DNA of 64,000 bases from Hippasteria phrygiana (GCA_037893225.1 JAZGUH010000057.1:1054001-1118000); one strand, 5' to 3'; positions 44,933-56,205 are shown, counted from the first letter of the stretch. Made by a program: numbers and translations. Notes: generated from the letters alone by a model not told the origin.

Positions 44933-45612
44933 TATACAAATAATGAATGTTTATGAGTGCGATGGTAAGAATAATTTCATGAGGTGACAGATTGAATGTT
45001 CCATTCCACGAGGCGAAGAATGGGACATTCCATCTGTCACCGAATGAAATTATTCTTACCATTGCACGAATGTGAAACATTCATTATTTGTTTTATACAA
45101 CGCCTGAATAAATCCGACAGATTGCATGCATGGATTTCTTGGTGTAACGTTACAACGTGCCGTTTACCTTCTCAGTCCCGCATAAAACCGCGTCAACAAA
45201 ATTTGAGTTCCGAATCAGTTAAAGCTTCAATTGTTGTTCCTGCGTGTCTTGCAAATTCATCTAATCGTTTCACTGCATATTTGATTTGTCTCTTTGTATT
45301 TGGAGCGTCATCAGCATCGCCTACGAGTTCCAATATTTCGTCGTCTGTTAGGAGAACAAACCGCGGCAGTTCGGGAAACTCGGCCGCCATGTTGTGTGAA
45401 TGACAGCCATGTTGTAGCTCCACCAATAGTGATTGTGAAATTAGGGAAGTTCTTTTGGTTCTATCAATGTGCGCGCACCGTTTGATAGAACCATGTGATA
45501 GAATGTTTTGGGCGGTGCGGGTTCGCGTCGTGTGATGGGTCGAATAATTCAATGCACGTGATCGACGATCCACCAATCGGATGGCTGGGATTTATTCAGG
45601 TGTTGTATAAAA
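44933..45612. mobile_element. Hairpin plus Crypton-like TIR element
   Basis: The left part 44933-45090 is a long hairpin (ACAAATAATGAATGTT mirrored as AACATTCATTATTTGT). The adjacent part starts TTTTATACAACGCCTGAATA (45091) and ends with its mirror (to 45612). The first 366 bp are shared with 8565-8940. The inner part encodes the small frame at 45193-45390 (- strand). The hairpin sits outside the inverted TTTTATACAAC ends in both copies, so the mobile unit may be the composite. Confidence 0.65.
45193..45390 (-). CDS. N-terminal fragment of a Crypton/KIAA1958-like protein
   Basis: From ATG at 45390 the frame reads MAAEFPELPRFVLLTDDEIL, then NTKRQIKYAVKRLDEFARHA. This resembles the helical N-terminus of proteins related to Crypton tyrosine recombinases (ZMYM2/QRICH1/KIAA1958 group), where a TKR...A...F.EF pattern precedes the recombinase core. 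It stops after 65 codons, and no catalytic R-H-R-Y part is present. The start codon lies in CAACATGGCGGC, a YY1-like word. A decayed copy is at 8850-8940. Confidence 0.45.
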   Translation of the reverse strand: MAAEFPELPRFVLLTDDEILELVGDADDAPNTKRQIKYAVKRLDEFARHAGTTIEALTDSELKFC

Positions 45613-45659
45613 GTGTTTAACAGGCAATGTTCCAAGTTATCTTAGCGATGTTTTTGTTC

Positions 45660-46076
45660 CAGTCAGTGAACTACATTGTCATCGTTGGCAATGTGGTTCT
45701 TCCACAACCTAGAACAGAAAGTGGAAGAAGAACTTTTAACTTCAAGGGTGCCCAGGCTTGGAACAATTTACCTCAACATATGAAATATCCGCATCCAACA
45801 AGTTTTGATCTCTTTCTCAAACAACTCAAACAGCTCAGTTAATGTCATCATCCTGTGATGTTTTATATAGTGTATTGTAATGTTTATTTTCTGTGTAATT
45901 TATTTTTTTATTTTAGTTTCTTTAAATGAATTTTTAAATATTTTACATATTTATTCTTAATATTTTATTTGTATTTTAGTAGTTTTTTGTGAGCTTGGAT
46001 CCATAGGAGATCAGTGAGTTTTTCACACTGAATGGAACACCCAGGATAAATAAGAAATAAATAAATAAATAAATCC
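45660..46076 (+). mobile_element. LINE 3' end (CR1/L2-like)
   Basis: The last codons of ORF2 read LPQPRTESGRRTFNFKGAQA, WNNLPQHMKYPHPTSFDLFL, stop at 45840-45842: the usual C-terminus of Jockey-superfamily LINEs. An AT-rich 3' UTR follows and ends in (AAAT)n at about 46049-46074. It is 5'-truncated to about 420 bp. Confidence 0.75.
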
Positions 46077-46466
46077 TGCGCATGCTATTTGATAGTGCTA
46101 TGACAAGTTCATTCATGAGCACCAATGAGAGAGCGTGATATGCAAATATTAGCAAATATAGGCCTTTTCCCATGGGCGACGCGCGACATGGCACATATGG
46201 AATTAGAAGTCGTGTGATAATGGTATTCGCTATGTCAAAATTGTGTCAGTCTGGGTTTTTTATCTATAGTACATTTTCTATTGATTTCTGCAGAAACAGC
46301 TCAAACACATGGATACCGTGAATTTGTAATCGGTTGGCATGGTAACTTTTTTGGTACCAAACTGACCCCCAATACAAATTCGGAAAAGGCACAAAATTCT
46401 GTGTTTCTCGGCCGAAGCATTTTGGTGTTGTTGTGAAAAACAGTAATAGGTTACATTATACTTCCC

Positions 46467-47312
46467 AGTGTCGTGCCAAAAAGTGTCCTCTGCAAAATGG
46501 TGTTTGCTTATTAGCGTATTGGTATCTGATTGGTCCTGCACCTATGATGTCACATTGTTTACGGAAGCTTGCGAAATAGTGTCCGCATTAGGCGTGCATC
46601 CTATTGCGGGGCTTCCTGTTGATCTGTCGAAAGACATCGTACATTTCTAATCTTAATTTTCATTTTACAATTACTTTGAATGCTTCCCTCTTTACCTGTG
46701 ATAAATTTGTGGATTTGTTGAAATAGCTTTTACTGATAGTTCAGCTTATATTTGTCCAAAATCTGTGTGTTTTCCATGACACTGACAGTTCACCTGTTTT
46801 CTAAACACGTGCATACATGTACATGTATAAATTTGGTCTGTAGCTGCACTAGGATTAGTAGTGTAAAACTAACGTTGATAATTTGTTTAATTTACAATTT
46901 ATTCTCTGCACATTTACGTTTTTCTGTCCGATCCTGCCAAATACTGTTCGATCCTGCCAAAATGCTGTCCATTCTTGCCAAATACTGTCCATTCTTACCA
47001 GTTACTTTCCATTCTTGCCAGTTACAATCCTGCCAACTGCCCGTTTCTGCAAAATACTGTCCATTTACCTGCCAAAAGGCTCCCCTTTTCTTTGTCACTT
47101 AAAACACTGGATGTCCCTACTAAAAAATACTGTCCATTTTCTGCAAGTCATGTACACATGTACATGTATGCATGACTGCACGTTTGGACACTATTTCGCA
47201 GCAGACATTATTTATTTTGGCAATGTATTACACGCCAAATAGTGTCCGGCATCTAGTGCGCATGCCCAGCGGACACTAGTTAATCACAGAGGACACTTTT
47301 TGGCATGACACC
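46467..47312. mobile_element. TIR element with GTGTCC motif and internal CTGCCAAATACTGTCC array
   Basis: CRGTGTCRTGCCAAAAAGTG starts at about 46467 and is mirrored to 47312, 27 bp with two mismatches. GTGTCC/GGACAC words occur throughout. At 46920-47090 an irregular array of ATACTGTCCATTC/TTGCCAAATACTGTCC units (about 19-20 bp) lies in the middle. No TSD is seen. The open frames here read through the array and are not called genes. Confidence 0.6.
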
Positions 47313-48130
47313 GGGCCAGATTGAGTTTAATATAAAGGTTGCAGATCAGTAAATGGGCCGAAAATTGCATACGCCGGCCAAATTACAATTTGCGAGCTCT
47401 GAAATTCTCTGCTGTTAGAGCATTTTGTGGACCATAAACTTGAGCATTTGCCAAAAGAGAAGGTTGGAAGCAGTACACAGGACTGCCAGTTTGTATTAAT
47501 TACTGTGAAATTCGCATGAAATTGGGCCCTAAAAGTGCTCTATATTGCAATGGAGCGTGGGTATTATCTTTCAAGCTGGCAATGGGATACATGACTACTT
47601 TTAGGGGGGGGGGGGGAATATCTTTGGATGGAAATTTCTCCCAAAAGTCATCGGTTAATCCCCACAAAATTTAACAGATCCTAAAAAGAGATATCATTGG
47701 GGTCTATGGAAGTTGATTTACTGGTCAGTAAGTGTCCGAGAAATTACCAAGTAATATGTTAATTCGTTTATGAGTAGGCCTACTCGATTCCATATCCTGG
47801 AACCGATTTCTGACATTAGCAGTCGGGTACTCGGGTGCCAGGTTAAGCTGCACAGCCCTAGTGCTCGATCAGTGATCATTTACCTTACCTATTGAATGAA
47901 CTGTTGTTTTAAGGAACCGATTGTATGCATCAAGTTAATGATACTTCGGACGCCATAGTTTGTCAGTGCCCAATGCATGTATCAATTTGCATGAGCTGTT
48001 GATAAAATCAGAAATATTATTAATTCTTCTTGGTTTTAAACTTTTTTAATCAGCGGATTCATCAACGATTGAATATTTATGTAGAATTTGATTGAAGATT
48101 AACCAATTGTACTTTGGGTTTTGTATTACT
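47313..48130. other. Intron sequence, nothing recognised
   Basis: AT-rich DNA before the terminal exon, with a G run at about 47607-47618. No gene or element end recognised. Confidence 0.4.
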
Positions 48131-48137
48131 TTGGTAG

Positions 48138-49102
48138 ATTATTCTCAGACGTCCACTCTCATCTGCACACAACCAAAGCAAACTCTCAGTTGCGGGTGCA
48201 AAGAGAACGACATCGGAAAGGTGTTCGCTGATATGAGGGACTTCTCTGCCCATAGAGAACTGGCAACTAACTCCACAAAGATCCCGGTTACCCGTGGGAA
48301 ACTGTCAAATTGTACCCTAGCTGACATCAAGAGGAGGCCCGGTGTAGTGCTGCTGACAACCACTAACCTTGGTTTCCTGGATATGACAATGAACATGCTG
48401 GAGAGCATCAAAAGGGTGGGTATTTGCGTAAGCACCGCGATCATTGCCGAAGACTCAAATGTTTACCAATATCTGCAAAGGAGAACCAAGTATGATCCAG
48501 CAGTACGCGTTGTAATGACCAACTCAGGAGAATCGGATAGCAAGGAAGTTCTCGCCAAAAACAGGCATCTTTACTTCGACCTCCTGAAGAAGCGGCAAGG
48601 CTATGTCCTGACACTCCTGCAAGAAGGCTTTGAAGTGTTGTTCGTTGATGCTGACACGTTTTGGTTCCGAGATCCCTTTCCCTATTTCCAGGGGGACTTT
48701 GACTTGTCCATGGTGAACATAGTAGATCCCTATCCATTTCGAACTCCCAGGTCCCGCTACTGTGCGGGTTTCGCATACTTCAAGCCGACTTCTGTGACAA
48801 TCCAGTTCGTCAAGACTTGGATTGAAGCGTTGAAGGGGAAGGACGTTCAGGACCAGATCATGATGAACAGACTGCTGCAGGCTGACAGCCCTGTGCACGT
48901 TAACATCAAGCCCCAGGACAAAACTATTTTCCCATTTGGTCCCCTGTTTTACAAGCAGTTGGCGCAAAAGGCCAACTATTCCACTGTCGTGATGCATGCA
49001 GCCAGTATCCACGGGCATGCCGATAAAGTTAAAAAATTCAAGAGTTCAAATATGTGGTTGATAAATGCCACGAGTGAAGAGCTCCTTGTACAAAAGCTCT
49101 GA
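48138..49102 (+). CDS. Terminal exon of nucleotide-diphospho-sugar transferase
   Basis: This exon encodes the luminal stem and catalytic domain of a glycosyltransferase of the Nucleotid_trans type (family of plant RGXT-like xylosyltransferases and many unnamed animal proteins), likely in the Golgi. It starts after a pyrimidine-rich acceptor ending TTGGTAG at 48137. The frame is open upstream, but only a TTG precedes, so no start lies here. Landmarks: GVVLLTTTNLGFLDMTMNML near 48340, the DAD metal/nucleotide motif in VLFVDADTFWFRDPFPYF (GAT-GCT-GAC, 48647-48655), RYCAGFAYFKPT near 48755, DQIMMNRLL near 48850 and a MHAASIHGHADKVKKF segment near 48990. Four possible N-glycosylation sequons (for example NST, NCT, NYS). 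About 320 codons with no break. With the exon at 5396 the protein would be about 345 residues. The donor sugar and acceptor cannot be read from sequence. Confidence 0.85.
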
Positions 49103-49746
49103 TTGGCTCCGGAGAACCAGAAACTATTTGGAACCTGACATACTGTTTGGTCTCATAGTGGCAGGCATATCAACCTTGTGCCCTTTCTTGCTGATAAATT
49201 GGCAACTTCAGTGTAATTTGAGGATTACAGAGTAAAAATTGCTATAGTTGTTTCATTGAGTCTTCTAAAATAAGCTTCAAGGAGTAGTTACAACATTTGC
49301 AAACATCAAAAAACAAAACTATGAATTACCTTTAATAATTGACTGTAAGTAAACAATTGTCTCAAGCATCCTGTGAAATCATGGCACCTGGCGTGCTGTC
49401 ATTTTCCAGAAAAATTGTTTTTTTTTATCAATTTCCAGCAATGGTCGGCCGACCTGATAATTCCCTGACCTCTATAAATTGCTCCGCATTGTCTGAAGTA
49501 GGGTCAGGGAACCAGACTACAAAGAAGAGCATTTTTCTCTGTTTTCCAAGCATCTATGCACACAAAACTTTAAACTGATCAGTGTTACAGTATTTGCTAT
49601 AAAATACTAACCCTCCAAATCCATTCGTTTCTGAAAATTACAGCAAAACAAAATGTTGTATACTACATTTAAACTTCAGACCTACATGAACATTGTTTCT
49701 TTTAGCAAAATAAAAGAAAATCATCGAAGTTGTCTTGTAAAATAAA
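49103..49746 (+). terminator. 3' UTR and polyadenylation signals
   Basis: AT-rich sequence after the stop of the glycosyltransferase. AATAAA occurs at 49709-49714 and 49741-49746. Either could serve the transcript, which would then have a 3' UTR of about 0.6 kb. Confidence 0.5.
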
Positions 49747-49947
49747 CCTTTTAAACCTTGGTGACTTTCTTTTGAGAAGTGTAATTGTATAAACATAATT
49801 TCTTTAAAACATGAGACAATTTCACTCTTCCAACTAGTCGAGGGCCTCTCACGTGGGTATGATTGATTTTTGTGCGATTTTTGAATAATATATCGTTTAA
49901 AGATGATGTTGATTGCTGAGAAAAGTCTGCGTCATTTTTTTATTTTT

Positions 49948-50321
49948 ATGTAGATTGCGTATTTTAAAATCAAACAGCAAATATTTCTGCCATGAAATAC
50001 CAAACAAGTGACTTTTGAGAGCTATTTTTATCAAGTCCCCTCTAGCGCAGCACAGTCTGCTGGTGCCATTTGTCTAAAAGTTATCGCTGCGGGCAGCAAA
50101 CAAGTCGACGTCACAGGATGAACTTCCCTTTTGTGCCTAGTGCTAGACACAAAAGGGGAGTTAGTCCTATGACGTCAAATTGTTTGCTGCCCGCAGCGAC
50201 GACTTTCAGACAAATGGCACAAGCGGGCTAGAGGGGACTTGTTAAAAATAGCTCTCAAAAGTCACTTGTTTGGTATTTCATGGCAGAAATTATGTTTGAT
50301 TTTACAATATGCAATCTACAT
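49948..50321. mobile_element. Foldback element / 374-bp palindrome
   Basis: ATGTAGATTGCRTA at 49948 is mirrored to 50321. Most of each arm pairs (for example CCATGAAATACCAAACAAGT with its complement near 50260, and CCCCTCTAGC, GCTGCGGGCAGCAAACAA). The centre is CTTTTGTGCCTAGTGC...CACAAAAG near 50130-50157. No TSD. It lies some 0.2 kb past the polyadenylation signals of the glycosyltransferase. Confidence 0.8.
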
Positions 50322-51404
50322 TTCCCTAAGTTAGCTCCAAATATGACATGCATGTATTGAATATATCTTTCAAATATACTCATAAAAAAAAATGCAAGTT
50401 TTTACTCTGGGAGATCAAGGAGGCTACGAGATGTAACGTATATGACCACCTCTTGCGGCAAGGCAGGCTTGGATTTGTCTTTCTTGATTTCTCTTCATAA
50501 CAGTTATGTTACGAAATAAGACGTTACGTCAATTAAGCATAAACCACGCTTCCTCACGCATGACAGACTATCTGTTGCAGTCACAATTATATCGACAGTA
50601 ATATTGCCTTTGATGATTAATCCAGCTTTGGAGCTCAAATAGCAAAGCGTATCCATTTGCCACAAACGTGTATCCATTCACCAGATAAAGGCTGTGTAGA
50701 TGTAGTCTGTAATGTGAGATTTGTTTGTGAGATTTGTTTACATTTAAAACTAGTAAGTTACCTTAAACTGAAAAACGTTATTCTTTAGTTTTCCAAGGTA
50801 CTTATAAATTCGTATAGAAAGCAACTAATTGGGCACTTATTGATATTAAATAAATTGTAACACCATACTTAACGTTATCCTATCTTTCTTTTATTGCCAA
50901 GAATTTGATGTTACCGTCACATATGACTGAGCAGGGATATCTATATGTAAATGGTACCGTTCAAACATGCTTTTGTATCCGGCTGAATTGCTTTTATCAT
51001 CAAGTTGAGTGGTTACGAGGTCTGTGGAATGCAGTCAGGATGAGGAACTAAAACGCCAATTTTTTTTTGACTTTTTAGACTTTTCCGACAGTTTAAATAC
51101 TCTTTTAAACTGATGGAGATTAGTTTGCAGACGAGAGGATTTGTTTTAATTTAAAAATAGGGTTGTTATTCTGAACCATTTATCCTGTTTCGCGAAAGCT
51201 CATTATGTATGTAAATGTATGTACGTGACCCCGTGTGTACACATGTAGAGTCGGTTAATGCTACAGCCAAACACTATGCATGTACGTACGTGGAGTTGAT
51301 GCTGCTGGAAGAGTTTTGGTCGAGACATAACTCCTCCGTTTTCCCGTCAGTTTTGTCTAATTTTGATATTATTTCAGTATGAGCATGGTTCTGAGAATAT
51401 CATT
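50322..51404. other. Unassigned AT-rich DNA
   Basis: No gene recognised. A possible acceptor (TTGATATTATTTCAG, ends about 51377) precedes the THAP-coding stretch. Confidence 0.4.
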
Positions 51405-51700
51405 ATGCCTCCATCGTGTGTAGTTGGGGGTTGCACGAGGAACAGCGACAAAAACCCTGACCTAACCTTCCTGCGATTCCCAGTGCTGAATGGAGTTCAA
51501 AGGCGACATTGGTCCGCTTTGTAGACAATACAAAATCTGATTTTCGGCTGTCGAAATGGTCGAAAATATGTGCACCTTTTTGTGCAGAACATTTCGCCAA
51601 AGACTGTATTGATGATAGTGTTAGTATAAAAACTGGGTTTGAAGGCACAATTCCGTTTGAAGGCTGGAGCCATTCTAACTCTAAAGGCACCGAGCATTCC
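51405..51700 (+). pseudogene. THAP zinc-finger domain, frameshifted
   Basis: From ATG at 51405 the frame reads MPPSCVVGGCTRNSDKNPDL and TFLRFPVL...RRHWSAL, then TAG at 51522. The domain continues in another frame (FRLSKWSKICAPFCAEHFAK, about 51541-51600) and returns to the first (RLKAGAILTL, about 51651). Together they give the C2CH pattern of a THAP DNA-binding domain: C-x4-C at the start, C-x2-H in CAEH, and the closing LKxGAxxTL (AVPTF-like) box. Two indels break it. The source could be a THAP host gene or a P-type transposase. A serine/proline-rich stretch follows without a domain. Confidence 0.7.
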
Positions 51701-51916
51701 AATCCTGTCCCGGACTCACGCGCACCAGACCACGACGACGTTCCCTGCGGTTGCCGGCTCGAGCAGCCAGAGCCCCGGCCGTCTCCCTGTCCACGCTCGC
51801 TTGACTCAACGTGCATTGTACACGCACGGTACCGCATGCGCTGCATGCGATTGAGTCTGGTACCTTATAACAGAAATTGTGTGTATGAGAAGGTGCGGGT
51901 CCTTAGGGCTGCATAA

Positions 51917-52841
51917 GCAAAGTCGCCGGACTAGAGTATAGCATCAGCTCACACACAACTCACCGCGCCGGTCCTAATAAAAGTCGACTGCAAATATTGG
52001 AAAGTATGAATCATAACTAGCTTTTCAGCAAGAGCAAGCCTACAACCCCAATTCTAAATGTCTCACAAAGATGTCAACACTTTAAAATATGTTTACCGTC
52101 GTGTTACACCTGAATCATGTGCAAAAAGCACAGCAAGTAATACTAGCCTTGGACAAAAAAATACGTACAGACTCTGCGTAAAACATTGTCGTATAATACA
52201 GTGACGTCATATGTTTCTACACGTATACGTCAATACTCGCGCGATACGGCACGCAGTTGACCTCGGCCTTTTCTGAATCGAGTCAAAGTGGCTCAGAAGG
52301 AAAAGGCTCAAAAACATTTATTTTATTGTTTTTCAGAATCATGAAACTTGTTACATTAGTTTTGGGGAGGCATAAACTATCAGATAACTCAAAAAAGTCA
52401 ACAACAAAAATTGGCGTTTTAGTTGGTCTTTAAGCGAAGAATGGTGATCGCAAGCACACAATTCTGCGGTAAGCAGCCATGAAAATGAGTCCACCATGTT
52501 GGCAAAGGCATATTGTGTCATTTTGTATAAGTCTATGTTATCTAGGCGGGTCCCGTTATTTTTTGCAGGCCCGGTAGCCAATGCACTTGGGGGTGGGGGT
52601 GGGGGTGGTTGAGACGGCCTTGTTTTTCACTATTTTCTCCTTACTCCGACAACGGATTGAGCCGGGCCCATACTTTTATTTTAATTTAATTTTTTTAAGA
52701 GGGCCTTATACACAGGAATAACACAGAGAAGTCAATGGCTAGCGGGGAACAAACGATTTTTCTCAAAGTATTTGGAAGAGATGACAAACGGTGGATTGGT
52801 CACTCAATTCCCATTATGGTAGGATGAAGGAACATACGTAT
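51917..52841. other. Unassigned DNA
   Basis: No gene recognised. A GGGGGT tract lies near 52589-52608. Confidence 0.35.
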
Positions 52842-53030
52842 GTGTCGGAACAAAGGGGTGTCGGAACATAGGTTGAGTTGTCGGAAGATAGGGGTGTCGA
52901 AACATAGGGACGTCGGAACATAGGGGTGTCGGAACATAGGTTGAGTTGTCGGAACATAGGGGTGTCGGAAGATAGGGGTGTCGAAACATAGGGACGTCGG
53001 AACATAGGGGTGTCGGAACATAGGTTACAC
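52842..53030. repeat. About 16-bp minisatellite with higher-order pattern
   Basis: Units of GTGTCGGAACATAGGG and variants (GTCGAAACATAGGGAC, GTTGTCGGAAGATAGG) number about eleven. A group of five units recurs (TTGAGTTGTCGGAA at about 52872 and 52941), so the array grew by duplicating multi-unit blocks. Confidence 0.85.
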
Positions 53031-53790
53031 TGTATGAGCTAGAACACTGGTGTGTAAACATGTGAGGTGTTAAACTTGAAGAAAAAATTCAGAATGGAGG
53101 GCGTCCCAGCCAGTTTGTATAAATGTATTATACATTTTTTAAATGCCACATGTACATGTAATAGAGTAATGGTTTCAATGTACATGTATATTGCAGCAGT
53201 TGAAAAAATTGCAATTTGTTTACAGTATTAAATGACCGGTACATCTGCCAATTTAATTTTTCAGGATGGAAATTGAAAATACATGAAAAAAGAGATGTAA
53301 CAAATGGTGTGTTTCATATTTCTGATGAACTCTGTGGCAGTTCTAACCTTCAATTGTAAAGTATATGTTAACATAAATGTAACTTTACAATATAATAATG
53401 GTTTAAAATCGTTACAGAAATACATTTTATCCAGTGAAAAATTATGTTTACCTCAAGCTCAAGAATTAAAATAGATGAGTGAAGTTAACCATCTACTTTG
53501 ATTTTAATTCCACTGCATTTAAGTGGTTTGCTGGGCTTGCTATTTCAGACTTCTCTGCTTCATGTTCACTTTTTTAAATATTAGCATACATGGATTACTA
53601 TACACATGTAGGAATGTAATATTTTAGTGGAGGAATTTTTTATTGAGAGAAATATGAGTAATAAAGACAATAATGAATTTAAGCTCCACCTTGAAGACAA
53701 AGTGAGTAAAAACATTTTTGAGTCAAAAGTTGACCAGAGACCGTCCTGTAAATTTATTGTGCATGCAACTGGACTGAAATATCAAATGCA
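53031..53790. other. Unassigned AT-rich DNA
   Basis: Nothing recognised except TACATGTA words and a short inverted GTTAACATAAATGTAAC near 53368. Confidence 0.35.
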
Positions 53791-56205
53791 ATAAGTCAAG
53801 TCAATCTATATTTAACCCACAAGGGTAATTAAAACTCGCATACAATAAAAACATTAAAAACGTTTAAACAGTCACAAGTACACTTATAGACAATTACGAC
53901 AATTAAATTTCCTTTAAATGTGGTTAAAGTTTGTCCAATGTAAAACTAAAAATTCAAATTTATGCAATTTAAAATCAACGCTGAAATTTAATATTATAGT
54001 GCTTTATTGCACGTGGTATAAAGGAGGATGGATATCGGTTTGTGGCCGCATATGGCACCCGCATCCGACCTGACCTTGGGATGATTTGATTTACAAGCCG
54101 GTCATGGAGCCGATGATTTCTGTCATCGAGTAGCATAGTAAGCTTGTCAATCACCAGATCCCCGTATGCCGCATCCACGAACGGCCGCGATTCTCCAATA
54201 ATCCTTCCTGCTTCTTTTACAATCCTATCTATGCGGTCTTTGTCACATTGCCTAACATTTCCACCCCAACAAATCAGGCAATAGCGCCAAACACTAGCAA
54301 CCACATTGTCGTAGAACGTTGCTAAAATGTTACCATCAACATGAAACGAATTTAGTTTCCTAAGACAGAACATGCGAGAATTTATTTTTTTCACAATGAA
54401 ATCTACATGTTCATGCCAACTCAACTCACTGTCAAATATGGTACCCAAATATTTATATGAAGTAGCACGTTCCACCACACTGCCTTTCAAGATCACAGGT
54501 TCTGTTTGGCGATATGACTTCCTATAATCTATAATCGTTTCTTTTGTTTTAGAGATATTCAATTTAAGATAATTAGAATCACAGTAATTGACAAATTGTT
54601 GAAGTTGATTTGTATACACGTGAACATCATACTAATTAATCCAATCATCACAGTGTCATCGGCAAAATTAATGAGGGGACACGAAATGTCAGAAGACCTA
54701 CATGCTGATGTGTATAATGAAAAAAAGAATGGAGCCAGAACCGTACCTTGTGGAACACCAGTGTTTGAATGAATCACACTAGACTGTGTGCCAGTAGTGT
54801 TAATTTTAACATATTGAGAACGATTTGTCAAATAATTTAAAATCCAAGACAAAAGCGACTTTGGTACATCACAATAGTCTAGTAATTTCTGAATGAGTAC
54901 ATGTGGCTGAATAGTATTAAATGCCGACAAAAAAATCAATTTGCTTAGCATGAAAATGTCTTGCTTAATAAAAACAGGTTACCAGCCACAAATCCATGTG
55001 ATTTTCATGCTAAGCAAACAACAGCTGAATACCTGTCAAAAGCAATATTCCACACATGGAAATATGGTTGGTAATCCAGTTTTTATCAAGAAAGCATTTG
55101 CATGCTAAGCAAATTTTTGTGCTTAACAGCTTTATGAAATTGGCCCCTGGTACTGAAAGATAAGTTAAAAATAACAGTAACAAGCCTTGAAAGCTGACTT
55201 GAACATGATTTTAAAACCTTAGCGGAAATTCCATCTGGTCTTGCAGCCTTGGATACATTCAATTTTGAAACTATGACGACGCACATCCTGTTCAGATACA
55301 CTCAATTCATAAGGATCAAAATCATTCTGTAATATTTCATGAATGCTATCAACTTCATCGTGAAAATCATGCTGATCAAAACGGTTATAAAATTCATTTA
55401 ATCGATTTGCATATTCAACTGATGTGTCCGGTAATTGATTATTCTTCTTTGATCCATTTGAATATCCACTTATGAGTCTCATTCCTTCCCACACCTTTTT
55501 CATGTTATTCTGTGTCAGAGTCTGCTCAATCTTGTCCTTATATTTAGCCTTATCTGCCTTGATGACACGTTTCAGTTCCTTTTGAATTTCCTTAAGTTCC
55601 ATCCTGTCACCCCGTCCGAAGATCTGCTTCTTCCTATTTATCACATTTTTAACCTCCTTGTTGACCCAGGGTTTGTTAATTATTTGGATAGATTTTGATC
55701 TCCTTGGTGGGAATAGCATTTTCAGTACAGAAATTAACGTAGCAGCTAACTGCATCCACGAGGTCATTCAAATCAGGGTTGGCTTCAACGAATACGTTCC
55801 AGCCCGTACATTCCAATGATACTTGCAATTCACTCAAGGCTTCTGCATTCCATTGTTTTTAACCGACACAATCTTTGGCTTCTGACGTTGCACTAATGGT
55901 CGATACTTCGGTGACAAAAGCACTAAATTGTGATCGGCTTGACCCAGCTGAGGGAGAGGGGAGGCAGTATACGCCCCTTTAACGTTCGAGTAGAACAAAT
56001 CCAGGGTGGCTGTACCACGTGTGTGGCAGTCAACATATTGATAATACTGAACACTACTCTTCTTCAGTGAAGCATGATTAAAGTCGCCATTAATAATAAT
56101 CAGGGCATCTGGATTAGACCGTTCAATATCATGAATAGCCGAACACAATACTGGGCCTGGCCATGGCTGGCTGCAAAAAGAGGCACCACACACACTGTAA
56201 TACAT
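53791..56205 (-). mobile_element. LINE copy (CR1/L2-like), partial and broken
   Basis: Read right to left: a C-terminal piece of AP-endonuclease (IIINGDFNHASL, CHTRGTATLDLFYSN, QADHNLVLLSPKYRP; 56205-55834); a linker with NKPWVNKEVKN and RKKQIFGRG (55767-55219); RT start LNVSKAARPDGISAKVLK (about 55250); then, after a foreign insert, FNTIQPHVLIQKLLDYCDVP, NTGVPQGTVLAPFFFSLY, and the catalytic FADD motif near 54660; RT thumb LKLNISKTKETIIDYR, YKYLGTIFDSELSW and the C-terminus to 53975. Several frameshifts separate these pieces, and the RT fingers are missing. The 3' end is near 53791. It is a Jockey-superfamily LINE by endonuclease type and thumb motifs. Confidence 0.85.
54955..55147 (-). mobile_element. 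GGGGCCAATTTCATAAAGC-family MITE within LINE
   Basis: Read on the - strand it starts CAGGGGCCAATTTCATAAAG and continues TTAAGCACAAAAATTTGCTT, ending with CATGCTAAGCAAATTGA-like DNA. It stands where about 80 codons of the RT fingers should be, so it either replaced them or marks an old deletion. Its relative is at 32157-32760. Confidence 0.6.

Larger units (their letters stand above)
5469..48137 (+). other. Proposed 42.7-kb intron loaded with mobile elements
   Basis: The donor GTAAGT is at 5469-5474 and the acceptor TTACTTTGGTAG ends at 48137. Everything between is accounted for by mobile elements, tandem repeats and unassigned AT-rich DNA. No other exon with matching phase was recognised. Some of the elements inside may be younger than the gene: several have exact target-site duplications. 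Confidence 0.5.

Noticed and set aside
48092..48137. Start of the glycosyltransferase within the large exon
   Set aside because: The first codon of that open stretch is TTG and it lies upstream of a good splice acceptor; the ATG exon at 5396 fits in phase and topology.
48145..49018. Three - strand frames opposite the glycosyltransferase exon
   Set aside because: Shadows of a conserved + strand coding exon.
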